From Oenococcus kitaharae DSM 17330 (lineage in GTDB: Bacteria; Bacillota; Bacilli; Lactobacillales; Lactobacillaceae), in contig NZ_CM001398.1 of NCBI RefSeq assembly GCF_000241055.1, positions 327,722 through 391,721 on the forward strand: a stretch of 64,000 nt of DNA, in the 5' to 3' direction. A model generated the notes under the pieces. It saw only the letters and a program-made list of their open reading frames with translations, was not told the origin of the DNA and made no database searches. Of the stretch, positions 18,111-26,268 are shown one piece after another. The stretch's first letter is position 1. Each line of letters opens with the position of its first letter. Made by a program: the position numbers and the translations under genes.

Positions 18111-19118
18111 TTAAATTTCTCGAACCGAGTCGCGTACAATCAACTCAACATCAACAGCCATAACCTGCCAGTCTATTTGGGGATCCGCAATTCTATTCTT
18201 CAGCATTTCCAAAACATATTTGGCAATCAGCTCTACGGGCTGGCGAACAGTAGTTAACTTAGGATTTGTGAATTCGGCATAATCTGTATCATCGTAACCA
18301 ACTAAGGAATAATCCCGCGGTACCTGCTCGCCGGCGTTAAATAAACCGCCCAAAACGCCAATTGCTAATTCATCGCTTAAAGTAAAAATCGCACTTGGTT
18401 TAAAGGCTAGAATATTTGGGACAGCCCGCTGCCCGCCATGTTTCGTAAAAGCAGTTTTAACAATTTGAATTTGTGTTGTTTGAATACCTAAATCGCGGCA
18501 GGTCTCTGTAAAACCTTGTAATCGCAAGGCTAAATTGGCAGTCATCGCATTTTTATCAGGCACCACGACACTGAAGCGGCGATGTCCTAACGAATAAAGA
18601 TAGTGTGCAACAATTTCACCGCCATGAAAGTCATCAGAAGCAATAAAATCAGAATTTTTGCTGCTATTTTGATCAAGCACAATATAAGGGGTGCGATTTT
18701 CTTTTAACAAATTGGTCACTTGAGAATTTTCTTGAATGGCAACTGCAATAATCAAGCCGTCAACATTCTGGCCAATCAAACCTTCAATCGCAGAATACAG
18801 CTGGCTTCTGTCGCCATCCAAGCCGACCATTAAAATATGTGTATGTGCATCGGAATAGTTTTCCAGCAATTGTAAAAATTCACTAAAAAAAGGGTTGGAA
18901 ATTGTTGGTACCAAGACCCCGATCGTAGAATCCGTCTTATTACTGAGGTTTCTTGCGGCAGAATTTGGTACATAATGCAGCTCCTCTTTTGCCTGCAGAA
19001 CCTTTTGAATATTTTTTTTGGAAAAACGCGCGCCTTTGCCATTCAGGATTTGGCTGACGGCCGTAGCTGATAACCCGGCCTTAGCAGCAACTTCTTTAAT
19101 CGTAATTTTCCTACCCAT
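18111..19118 (-). CDS. rbsR: LacI-family transcriptional repressor, ribose operon regulator
   Basis: The 335-residue regulator has an N-terminal LacI HTH (TIKEVAAKAGLSATAVSQILN) and hinge helix YVPNSAARNLSNK, followed by a periplasmic-binding-like effector domain (IGVLVPTISNPFF, SDELAIGVLGGL, GYDDTDYAEFTNPKLTTVRQP). It stands upstream of the rbs operon, and a perfect operator lies between them. Its own promoter has a TATACT box 7 nt before the ATG and no Shine-Dalgarno sequence. The ribose (or ribose-phosphate) effector is inferred. Confidence 0.9.
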   Translation of the reverse strand: MGRKITIKEVAAKAGLSATAVSQILNGKGARFSKKNIQKVLQAKEELHYVPNSAARNLSNKTDSTIGVLVPTISNPFFSEFLQLLENYSDAHTHILMVGLDGDRSQLYSAIEGLIGQNVDGLIIAVAIQENSQVTNLLKENRTPYIVLDQNSSKNSDFIASDDFHGGEIVAHYLYSLGHRRFSVVVPDKNAMTANLALRLQGFTETCRDLGIQTTQIQIVKTAFTKHGGQRAVPNILAFKPSAIFTLSDELAIGVLGGLFNAGEQVPRDYSLVGYDDTDYAEFTNPKLTTVRQPVELIAKYVLEMLKNRIADPQIDWQVMAVDVELIVRDSVREI

Positions 19119-19125
19119 ACAGCCA

Positions 19126-19131
19126 AGTATA
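19126..19131 (-). promoter_or_regulatory. -10 box of rbsR, leaderless spacing
   Basis: TATACT on the minus strand, 7 nt before the ATG at 19118. Confidence 0.6.
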
Positions 19132-19152
19132 AGTAAAATGATGCCAAAAAAC

Positions 19153-20715
19153 TCATTTTGAAATAATCGTTAAATTTGTTGGCTGTTGCGACTTGATCGG
19201 TGAATGATCAGCTATGTAATTGCTTATCAGATCCACCATGTCTACGGTCGAACTTTCAACAATTTTGTCAACTGAATAACTAGTGTAGCCTCCAACACCC
19301 GAACTGCGATAGTTCGAGATAGCTAGACGATACTTTTTATTTAACTCGATCTTTTTACCCTGATAACTGACATTTTTAACACGATGGCCAAAAGGTTGTG
19401 TAAGATCAAAAGTATAATCAATGCCTGAAAAATAATCGTAGTTATAATGTTGAATATTAGTAATACCAAAACGGTCCGAAATGTTAATTTTGCCGTCAGA
19501 ATCTACAATGAAATATTCCGCAGCACGCTCCAAAGCTGATAGGAGATCGCGTCCCGATACTTCTTCAGCCACGGCCGTATTAGGAAAAAGATAGTTTGTT
19601 GCAATAGCACGACGTGTGACAACGTTTCCTAATCCAAACTGTCCATCAGAAAACAAGGCAGTAGCAGAAATATCAGCGTGCACGGCCTGCCCCTGTACTT
19701 TGTTGATCATCGATAAATAAGGATGGCCATGCAGACGAGCAGCGAACGGATCCTTAATTAGCATGTCGGGTTGGATTTCGCCAATTTTTTCATCCAAGAA
19801 ACTATCCAATTGCTTCTGCACTTGATTCAGTTTCTGCATGATATCTGTGTCGGCCACAAAATTTTTCGTTGGTAGCAGGCAAGCCTCACTGCGCGTGATT
19901 TGCTTATTCGCAGGATCAAAATCCAATTCGATTTCCCCGACTGCCTCCGCCTGATAACCCGGCTGGGTAACCGGTACGGAACAGTGCCCAGCATCAACTA
20001 ATTGTGCCAACTTACGGTGCTGGTGACCAGTAACAAGCGCATCAATACCGGGAACTTGCTGCAGGAGTTCATAAGCACGGTTCTCACCAGTAAATTTTTC
20101 CGTCGCTTCGCCACTATTTAAGTCACATTCAAAACCGGCATGGTAAGCCACGACAATAATGTCAGCCTCTTGAGCACGCATGATAGGAATGTACTTTTTC
20201 GCTGTTTCAACCGGATTTTCAAAGTGGACATTGCCAAGGTGGGCAGCTGTTTCCCAATGCGGAATATATTCAGTCGTTAATCCCAAAACACCTATTTTCG
20301 TGGAAGCGTAGTTGAAAATCTTATAAGGATTTGGGTATAAATTTTTTTGTCTTTCAAAGACATTAGCATCCAAAACGCCCGCATCCGGCCCAATTGCTTT
20401 TTTTAAAAAAGACAAGCCATAATTAAATTCATGGTTGCCTAAAATTCGCACATCATAGCCAATAATATCGGCAAATTTCTGATACAGTGACGCATATTCA
20501 GGATGTTTTTGAGCAATAAAATTCGTCAAGGGAGATCCTTGAATGAAATCACCGTTCTCTATTGTCAGAACTAGATCGTTTGGATGATCCAAACGAAATT
20601 TTTTAATTAAACTAGCCGCTCTAGCCAAGCCAAAATCCGTTTGCTCCGAATCTACAAAATTACTTGGCGCAATGTAACCATGTACATCAGACGTGGACAG
20701 GATATACAACTTCAT
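19153..20715 (-). CDS. Cytosolic 5'-nucleotidase / 2',3'-cyclic phosphodiesterase-like enzyme
   Basis: This 520-residue metallophosphoesterase of the UshA/YfkN type has the metal motifs STSDVHGY, ENGDFIQGSP, LGNHEFNYG, VVAYHAG and VTGHQHRKL. The C-terminal 5'-nucleotidase domain carries the substrate-binding NYRSSGVGGY segment. There is no signal peptide or wall anchor, so unlike the usual secreted relatives it should act in the cytosol. It is the last gene of the phnD-C-E-E operon, 3 nt behind the second permease. That suggests it dephosphorylates something the transporter imports. Substrate unknown. Confidence 0.85.
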   Translation of the reverse strand: MKLYILSTSDVHGYIAPSNFVDSEQTDFGLARAASLIKKFRLDHPNDLVLTIENGDFIQGSPLTNFIAQKHPEYASLYQKFADIIGYDVRILGNHEFNYGLSFLKKAIGPDAGVLDANVFERQKNLYPNPYKIFNYASTKIGVLGLTTEYIPHWETAAHLGNVHFENPVETAKKYIPIMRAQEADIIVVAYHAGFECDLNSGEATEKFTGENRAYELLQQVPGIDALVTGHQHRKLAQLVDAGHCSVPVTQPGYQAEAVGEIELDFDPANKQITRSEACLLPTKNFVADTDIMQKLNQVQKQLDSFLDEKIGEIQPDMLIKDPFAARLHGHPYLSMINKVQGQAVHADISATALFSDGQFGLGNVVTRRAIATNYLFPNTAVAEEVSGRDLLSALERAAEYFIVDSDGKINISDRFGITNIQHYNYDYFSGIDYTFDLTQPFGHRVKNVSYQGKKIELNKKYRLAISNYRSSGVGGYTSYSVDKIVESSTVDMVDLISNYIADHSPIKSQQPTNLTIISK

Positions 20716-20718
20716 AAA

Positions 20719-21786
20719 TTAGATGATCCGCTTTCTCAGTTGCCCAGATATAAAGTCAATCAGTGTCACCATAATCACAACGCCAATCAAGATAATGCCA
20801 GCCCGCGGCCAATTACGTACCTGCGTGCTTAAAATCAAATCCTGTCCAATACCACCGGCACCGACCATTCCTAAAATAGAAGCAGATCGTACAGAAATTT
20901 CAAAGCGATACAAAGTGTTGCTCAAAAAACTTGGCATCGCGTTTGGCAGCGTTGCTAACGTCAAAGTATCTAATTGCGTCCCACCAGCAGCAACAATCGC
21001 TTCATTAGGGCCGCGATCCAAATTTTCAATTGCCTCACCGTCTAGTTTACCCAGCATACCAACTGAATGAACGGATAAAGCCAGCACACCAGCAAAAGAA
21101 CCCGGGCCAACAGCTTTGATAAACATCAGAGCCAGGACAATTTCAGGAAACACACGTATAAAAGTCAGAATAAATTTACCATTAGTGGATTTGGGACGAA
21201 AAATCGTATATTTACTGATATCTTGCACGAGGCCATTCGCAACAATAAAGAGGCTTTCAAAAAACCAAAGCACAAAAATGAAGATAAATAAATTTTTCGG
21301 GAAAACATCAAAACCAAAAATTAAACGAAATCCCCAGATGATTAACGCAACAGCTAACATACCAACCGCCAAATAGAGAATAGCTTTGGCGCGTTGTTTC
21401 CAAGACTCGCGGCTTCTTCCTTCAGTGCGTGCTGACAAAAAAGCAAAGGGAATAGCCAGGAAAGCCGAAACAAAGGTTCCCAAAAATGCAATCGCAACTG
21501 TCTGCAGAAGTTTGGCCACCAAATCTTCACCATCAGCCGTCGCCAAGGTCGAAGGAATGCCGGTTTGAAAAGTTGCATTCAGCCATCTGTCCAGCGGTGC
21601 AGAAACAAACTGCCAATCTGGATGAACCAGCCCGTTAAAAACGGCAGCCGTGATCTGTCCAGCCATCTGTTGAATACCATTAAATTGAATGCCGGCAAAG
21701 GCCCAAATATAGATCGCAAGAATGATAATCGCAATCACGTAGGGCTGAATTTTTCGAAGAAAACTTTTTTTCGGAATATCTATCAT
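20719..21786 (-). CDS. phnE: Phosphonate-type ABC transporter permease (second PhnE)
   Basis: The 355-residue membrane protein of the PhnE family carries the EAA-like loop EALVA-type segment (NEAIVAAGGTQLDTLTLATLPNAMP split as NEAIVAAGG and LPNAMP) and a C-terminal SILGMVGAGGIGQDL motif typical of PhnE. About six helices follow an N-terminal anchor. It overlaps the first permease gene by 4 nt, and the two likely form a heterodimer. Confidence 0.88.
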   Translation of the reverse strand: MIDIPKKSFLRKIQPYVIAIIILAIYIWAFAGIQFNGIQQMAGQITAAVFNGLVHPDWQFVSAPLDRWLNATFQTGIPSTLATADGEDLVAKLLQTVAIAFLGTFVSAFLAIPFAFLSARTEGRSRESWKQRAKAILYLAVGMLAVALIIWGFRLIFGFDVFPKNLFIFIFVLWFFESLFIVANGLVQDISKYTIFRPKSTNGKFILTFIRVFPEIVLALMFIKAVGPGSFAGVLALSVHSVGMLGKLDGEAIENLDRGPNEAIVAAGGTQLDTLTLATLPNAMPSFLSNTLYRFEISVRSASILGMVGAGGIGQDLILSTQVRNWPRAGIILIGVVIMVTLIDFISGQLRKRII

Positions 21787-22577
21787 GCCAGCTTCTCCCG
21801 CAAATAATTGTTCATAAATTCAATTAATACAACCACTATCAAAATCACAAAAATAATGACAGCTGTTTCATCGTAACGGAATTGATTAATCGTCACTTGG
21901 AGCAGCTGGCCAATACCGCCAGCGCCAACATAGCCAATCACAGTTGAAGCGCGCACATTAACTTCGAATGTGTATAAAAAGTTCGAGAAAAAGGTATTCA
22001 AAACTTGTGGTACAACAGCAAAGATAATGATTTGTACTTTGCTTGCTCCGGCAGCTTCTAACGCCTCTAATGGCCCCTGATCAATTGTCTCGATCGCCTC
22101 AAACATCAGCTTAGCCATTTGTCCAAAAGTGAAAATCAGCAAAGTCACCACACCAGCCAAAGGGCCGAAACCCAAAATCGCAGTGAAAACAGCTGCCAAT
22201 AAAAGATCAGGCAGCGTTCTAACCAGATTAGAAATAACGCGGATGACACCACGAAGCCAGCCTAGCGACACAATATTTCTTGCTGATAATAAGGCAAATG
22301 GAATGGCAATAATGGTACCTAGAAGCGTTCCTACCAGTGCCATTCTGATTGTGTCTAGTAATGGCCCAACAACATATGACCAGTAAGGCCAATAGGGATG
22401 AAACATCTTCTGCCAAAGGACTGCAAACTGGCCTAATGAATCATGATTAAAAAATTGGTCCAGTTGCGTACCGGTAATAATTGAAGAAAAAATCAACAAA
22501 AAAATGATTAGAAAAAAGTACAGGACCCCTTTGATGTGAAAACGCTGTGTATTACTTCTTTTTGGCAGGACATTCAT
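21783..22577 (-). CDS. phnE: Phosphonate-type ABC transporter permease (first PhnE)
   Basis: The 264-residue PhnE-family permease has the EALEAAGASKVQ coupling loop and the ASTVIGYVGAGGIGQLL motif. It overlaps phnC upstream and the second permease downstream by 4 nt each (ATGA junctions), so expression is tightly coupled. Confidence 0.9.
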   Translation of the reverse strand: MNVLPKRSNTQRFHIKGVLYFFLIIFLLIFSSIITGTQLDQFFNHDSLGQFAVLWQKMFHPYWPYWSYVVGPLLDTIRMALVGTLLGTIIAIPFALLSARNIVSLGWLRGVIRVISNLVRTLPDLLLAAVFTAILGFGPLAGVVTLLIFTFGQMAKLMFEAIETIDQGPLEALEAAGASKVQIIIFAVVPQVLNTFFSNFLYTFEVNVRASTVIGYVGAGGIGQLLQVTINQFRYDETAVIIFVILIVVVLIEFMNNYLREKLA

Positions 22578-23353
22578 TTGGATCCCGCCTCATGCTTATC
22601 TTGAACAGATTGATAAATTTGTTGAAAATCCGATTCGGAAACTTGATCGGCCTCTTTATCGAAAATCAGCTCGCCGTCTCTCAATCCAACTATCCGAGAA
22701 CCATATTTTAACGCCAACTCCTCGTTATGCAAATTCGCTACCACTGTGATACCTAAATCCTGGTTGAGTGCTTTTAAATCATCCATAACAAGATTGGAAG
22801 TCGCCGGATCCAAGCTTGCCGTTGGTTCATCTGCCAACATAATTTTCGGTTCCTGCATTAAAGCTCTGGCAATTGCAACACGCTGCTGCTGTCCACCGGA
22901 TAACGCATCGGCACGGTCATAAAATTTCTCGGCTAAATTGACCCGTTTGAGAGCCGTGACGGCATGCTGAACATCCTCTTTCTTCCAAAAACCAAAACTC
23001 GAACGAAGAAAGCCATAATAGCCAACCCTGCCAGAAAGTACGTTCCTCCTGACGGAAGCACGTTTAACCAAGTTAAAGTTTTGAAAAATCATCGCAACGT
23101 TGCGTCTCATCATACGCAAGGCTTTGCCGCTAGCGTGTTGGATTGATTGCCCGTCAATCAGAATATCGCCGGACGTCACGTCGTGGAGACGATTAATTGA
23201 ACGTAGTAAAGTGGACTTTCCGGCTCCGGATAAACCGACAATCACAAGAAATTCGCCTTTTTTAACATTCAGATTAATGTCTTTTAAGCCAACGACACCG
23301 TTATCATAAATTTTATTTACATTTTTGATTTCGATCAGGTTAGTATCAGTCAT
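22574..23353 (-). CDS. phnC: Phosphonate-type ABC transporter ATP-binding protein
   Basis: The 259-residue ATPase has Walker A GLSGAGKST, Q-loop MIFQNFNLVKRASV, signature LSGGQQQRVAIARAL and Walker B MLADEPTASLDP. It is the PhnC type by sequence style and neighbours. No C-P lyase or phosphonatase genes are present in this window. Confidence 0.92.
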   Translation of the reverse strand: MTDTNLIEIKNVNKIYDNGVVGLKDINLNVKKGEFLVIVGLSGAGKSTLLRSINRLHDVTSGDILIDGQSIQHASGKALRMMRRNVAMIFQNFNLVKRASVRRNVLSGRVGYYGFLRSSFGFWKKEDVQHAVTALKRVNLAEKFYDRADALSGGQQQRVAIARALMQEPKIMLADEPTASLDPATSNLVMDDLKALNQDLGITVVANLHNEELALKYGSRIVGLRDGELIFDKEADQVSESDFQQIYQSVQDKHEAGSK

Positions 23354-23380
23354 AAGTCTTCTTTATTATCTATGTAGGAA

Positions 23381-23412
23381 GAAAATTGAGCAAGCATTTT
23401 CACTCAATTTTC
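23381..23412 (-). other. Intercistronic hairpin between phnD and phnC
   Basis: A 10-bp perfect stem, GAAAATTGAG/CTCAATTTTC, lies between the binding-protein gene and the ATPase gene. Such hairpins often protect the upstream mRNA or reduce read-through so that the binding protein is made in excess. Confidence 0.55.
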
Positions 23413-23421
23413 AACAATTTA

Positions 23422-24336
23422 TTAATTGCCTGTAACGGCTTTATCAGCTTTACGCACAACAGCAAAATTCGAATTCTTGGACTTTGCAAATCCTGCAATG
23501 TCGTACAGATTTTCTACTAATTTGTTACCTTTCTTGGTTTTAGCAATCTTGATAAAGGCATTTTGGACCTTAGTGGATAATTTCTTAGACAAACTCTTAC
23601 GCGCTGTAACGGTATCGTTAGGAATCTTCATCGTTTCAGCTAAAATTTTTGTGTCCTTGAAAATAGTTGGCACATCACCCTTAACAATATTACGAGCATC
23701 TTGGAAGACAAAGGCAGCATCGGCTTGCTTATTCTCAACAGCTAAGACACCTTGATCATGCCCTTTAACTGTGACTAAATTAGAATTCTTAACAACGTTG
23801 ATACCTTTACTTTTCAAATAGTAAATTGGGAAGATGTATCCCGAAGAACTTGTAACATCCTGCACGGCAATATTCTTACCCGTGAGGTCTTTGATACTTT
23901 TAACTTTTGAATCTTTACGAACAAGGATTAAAGCTCGATACCAGCTCACCATCTTTTTCTGGAGACTGCCATCGTTATTGACACCATTTCGAACCGTCTG
24001 CAAAAGTACTCTGGCACCATATTGTTTATGTGCCTGAACATATCCGTCAGGCGGCAAAAATCCGATATCAATCTTTCCTGAACCAAGTGCTTCAACAATC
24101 GAATTATAATCAGTTGAAACCGTCACAACGACCTTTTGTCCCAATTGCTTTGAGAGCATCTGTCCCAAAGGTTTCGCCCGAGCTTCCATGGTTGTTGCAT
24201 TACTCGAAGGAACAAACCCAACGCGAAGCGTCTTCGGATTTGCTGCTTGAGAAGCACTAGCAACGACAGGAACTGTTGTTGCCAGAACGCCGGAAACAAT
24301 AGCAAGAACTGCAGCAGAATGTGCGAATTTTTTCAT
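23422..24336 (-). CDS. phnD: Phosphonate/phosphate-type ABC transporter substrate-binding protein
   Basis: The ~304-residue protein has an N-terminal signal peptide (MKKFAHSAAVLAIVSGV to about ASASQA) followed by a PhnD-type domain: LRVGFVPSSNATTMEARAKPL, VEALGSGKIDIGFLPPDGYV and VQDVTSSSGYIFP. The start at 24336 is set by a GAGGT site 5 nt upstream; a GTG at 24363 has none. There is no lipobox cysteine, so the protein is either secreted or held by an uncleaved signal. The ligand may be a phosphonate, phosphite or phosphate ester. Confidence 0.88.
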   Translation of the reverse strand: MKKFAHSAAVLAIVSGVLATTVPVVASASQAANPKTLRVGFVPSSNATTMEARAKPLGQMLSKQLGQKVVVTVSTDYNSIVEALGSGKIDIGFLPPDGYVQAHKQYGARVLLQTVRNGVNNDGSLQKKMVSWYRALILVRKDSKVKSIKDLTGKNIAVQDVTSSSGYIFPIYYLKSKGINVVKNSNLVTVKGHDQGVLAVENKQADAAFVFQDARNIVKGDVPTIFKDTKILAETMKIPNDTVTARKSLSKKLSTKVQNAFIKIAKTKKGNKLVENLYDIAGFAKSKNSNFAVVRKADKAVTGN

Positions 24337-24453
24337 TACTAACCTCTTCCAAATTTTTGCCACCCTAATGGCTAAGAAAATCGTATCATAATTACAGACG
24401 AATCCGAATCATTTTCCTTTTTTTGTAATAAATTACGAATTTTATCCACAAGC

Positions 24454-24475
24454 AAAAACCGAATGTTCGGTTTTT
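24454..24475. other. Terminator-like hairpin between divergent promoters
   Basis: AAAAACCGA-atgt-TCGGTTTTT forms a perfect 9-bp stem with A and T tails. It lies in the 243-bp gap between divergent phnD and the PAP2 gene, where no gene needs a terminator. It could be an attenuator in the phnD leader or the end of a small RNA. A TTATCCACA (DnaA-box) sequence sits just beside it at 24442-24450. Confidence 0.5.
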
Positions 24476-24579
24476 ACTGTCTATGTGATTTTTACCCCAA
24501 ATCATATAAATAAAACACGATGATAAAAGATACCTTTCAGCTATAATGAATATAATTAAGGTTTTATTAAGAGGTTAAG

Positions 24580-25242
24580 ATGATTGTTAGGATGCCAAAA
24601 TTTTTGAAAAAAGCCGGGCTTGCTGCCGCACTTGTTTTTTTGCTGCTGCTGGTTTTGGTCGGCATTAGATTTGGAATGACAATATCCATCGATAGATGGT
24701 TGACAAGTTCGCTAGGAAATACAAGTTTTTCCTTTGGAGATGGCTTAATGACCATTATATCGGCGCTAGGCTCTCCTTTGGCAACTTTTATTTATGCGGT
24801 CGTGATCGCTGGGCTACTGTATTTTTCGAATCTGCGCATTCCAGCTATTTGGGTATTACTTACATATATCAGCGGTTTAGCAATTGGGCAAATCTTTAAA
24901 GTCGCTGTTGGCCGAGCCCGCCCTATTGGCCACTTAGCCTCAGGCTACGCTTTCCCTTCTAATCATGCTCTAACTACATTTATCATTATCACGATCATTT
25001 TCGTCTTGGTTCTGCCCAATCTTTCTTCGACAAGCCTGCAGCTTTGGTTTGGCTGGGGAACGATTACATTTGGGTTGCTGTTAATGGAAGCAACGCTTTA
25101 CCTTCAGGATCATTTCTTAAGTGATGCGCTTGCCGGTGCAGCTTTCGGTATTGCTTGGGTGACATTATGGGTGTGGCTCTATGAGAAATATGCACGAGTT
25201 TTGCACGATCGGATTCCAATGCTGCAGTACGATGCCATTTAA
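24580..25242 (+). CDS. PAP2-superfamily membrane phosphatase
   Basis: The 220-residue protein has six hydrophobic segments and the PAP2 motifs KVAVGRARP (motif 1), FPSNHA (motif 2, histidine present) and LYLQDHFLSDALAG (motif 3 with catalytic histidine). Members dephosphorylate phosphatidylglycerol phosphate, phosphatidate or undecaprenyl pyrophosphate. In motif 3 the usual SR pair is EA here, so the conserved arginine is missing. A GAGGT ribosome site and a TATAAT box precede it. It ends in the large inverted repeat shared with the convergent amidase gene. Confidence 0.82.
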   Translation: MIVRMPKFLKKAGLAAALVFLLLLVLVGIRFGMTISIDRWLTSSLGNTSFSFGDGLMTIISALGSPLATFIYAVVIAGLLYFSNLRIPAIWVLLTYISGLAIGQIFKVAVGRARPIGHLASGYAFPSNHALTTFIIITIIFVLVLPNLSSTSLQLWFGWGTITFGLLLMEATLYLQDHFLSDALAGAAFGIAWVTLWVWLYEKYARVLHDRIPMLQYDAI

Positions 25243-25297
25243 AATATAAAAAAACGTTTGGTTAGGAACACAACAGCCAAACGTTTTTTTATATTTT
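25241..25297. terminator. Large bidirectional terminator
   Basis: Perfect 21-bp inverted repeat (A-rich tail plus ACGTTTGG/CCAAACGT core) around a 15-nt loop. It overlaps the stop codons of both the PAP2 gene and the amidase gene. Confidence 0.93.
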
Positions 25298-26221
25298 AAT
25301 TAGAGCAGTTAAATCAGTCCAACCCAGAATATTATTGTTTTGAGAAACCAGTGCCAGAACTTGGCCATTAGATAAAGTACCAATTTCTTTAACTGTCACA
25401 TTTTTGGCAGATAAAGTTGTTGAGTTACCGATAACCTTGCCGGCAACAGACCGGTCGAAAATTTCTGTATTTCTGCCAAATTTCAGCCAACGTGTTTGTG
25501 TATCCCGCTTAATAATGCTTGGCAGGCCATACCCTCGCATGAGAGTGGCTGATTTTATTTGATTAACCAGCCATATAAAATCATCCATATTGTAACTGCC
25601 GGAAAACCAATTGGAAGCAGAATTATTCCAATAACTTACCGGGTCACTATGATTGGTGCCTCCCAAAACACCGCTAACATCATCATGGCTCCAAATAGTA
25701 GCTCTCCGACGACCCATACCAAGCCCGTAGTAGGACAATTGATCAGCCGTAAATTTAGCTAAATTCAACTGCTCGCGTGCGAAATCATCTTTGCTATGAA
25801 CTTCCAGCTGTTCTACTTGAATAAAGCGCTGATTGGCAATCGTACCAGCACCCCAACAAAGATAATCTGTATTAGCAACACCCACCAAATGATTAGCGTC
25901 AACAAATTCGTGCACAAATGCCGACTGCCAGTGTCCATACATATACGAAATTTCATTGTAAATCGTTGATGTCGGGTTAGCAGTTTCATGAATCACAATT
26001 CCTTCCGGGCGGCCTTGCCCATTGCGATAATTATTTCTCGGCAGCATTCCTGACCGATTCAAAAAATTTTCTTCTTGAACAGGCTGCCAAGATTTGCGCG
26101 CTATCCCTTCTTGTATGTACTGAATAACAAGATTACTGGATAAATCAGCCTGTGCGCTTTCATTAAATAACCAAATCCCGCTTAATAAAGATGCCAAAAA
26201 TAAAAACTTTGATAATTTCAT
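25289..26221 (-). CDS. Secreted N-acetylmuramoyl-L-alanine amidase (Amidase_2)
   Basis: The 310-residue protein starts with a signal peptide (MKLSKFLFLASLLSGIWLF, cleavage near SAQA). The amidase_2/PGRP domain (~res 65-210) shows the zinc histidine in IVIHETA, FVHEFVDA, and the late ATIWSHDD and TNHSDPVSYW segments. The C-terminal ~75 residues look like an SH3b/GW-type wall-binding module (GRNTEIFDRS, ILGWTDLTAL). It cleaves the amide between MurNAc and the stem peptide. An AGAGGG site fixes the start. Confidence 0.87.
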   Translation of the reverse strand: MKLSKFLFLASLLSGIWLFNESAQADLSSNLVIQYIQEGIARKSWQPVQEENFLNRSGMLPRNNYRNGQGRPEGIVIHETANPTSTIYNEISYMYGHWQSAFVHEFVDANHLVGVANTDYLCWGAGTIANQRFIQVEQLEVHSKDDFAREQLNLAKFTADQLSYYGLGMGRRRATIWSHDDVSGVLGGTNHSDPVSYWNNSASNWFSGSYNMDDFIWLVNQIKSATLMRGYGLPSIIKRDTQTRWLKFGRNTEIFDRSVAGKVIGNSTTLSAKNVTVKEIGTLSNGQVLALVSQNNNILGWTDLTALIKI

Positions 26222-26268
26222 AAATCCCTCTAATAGTTAGTACGAATTTACGAGACAATTCAAAGTTT

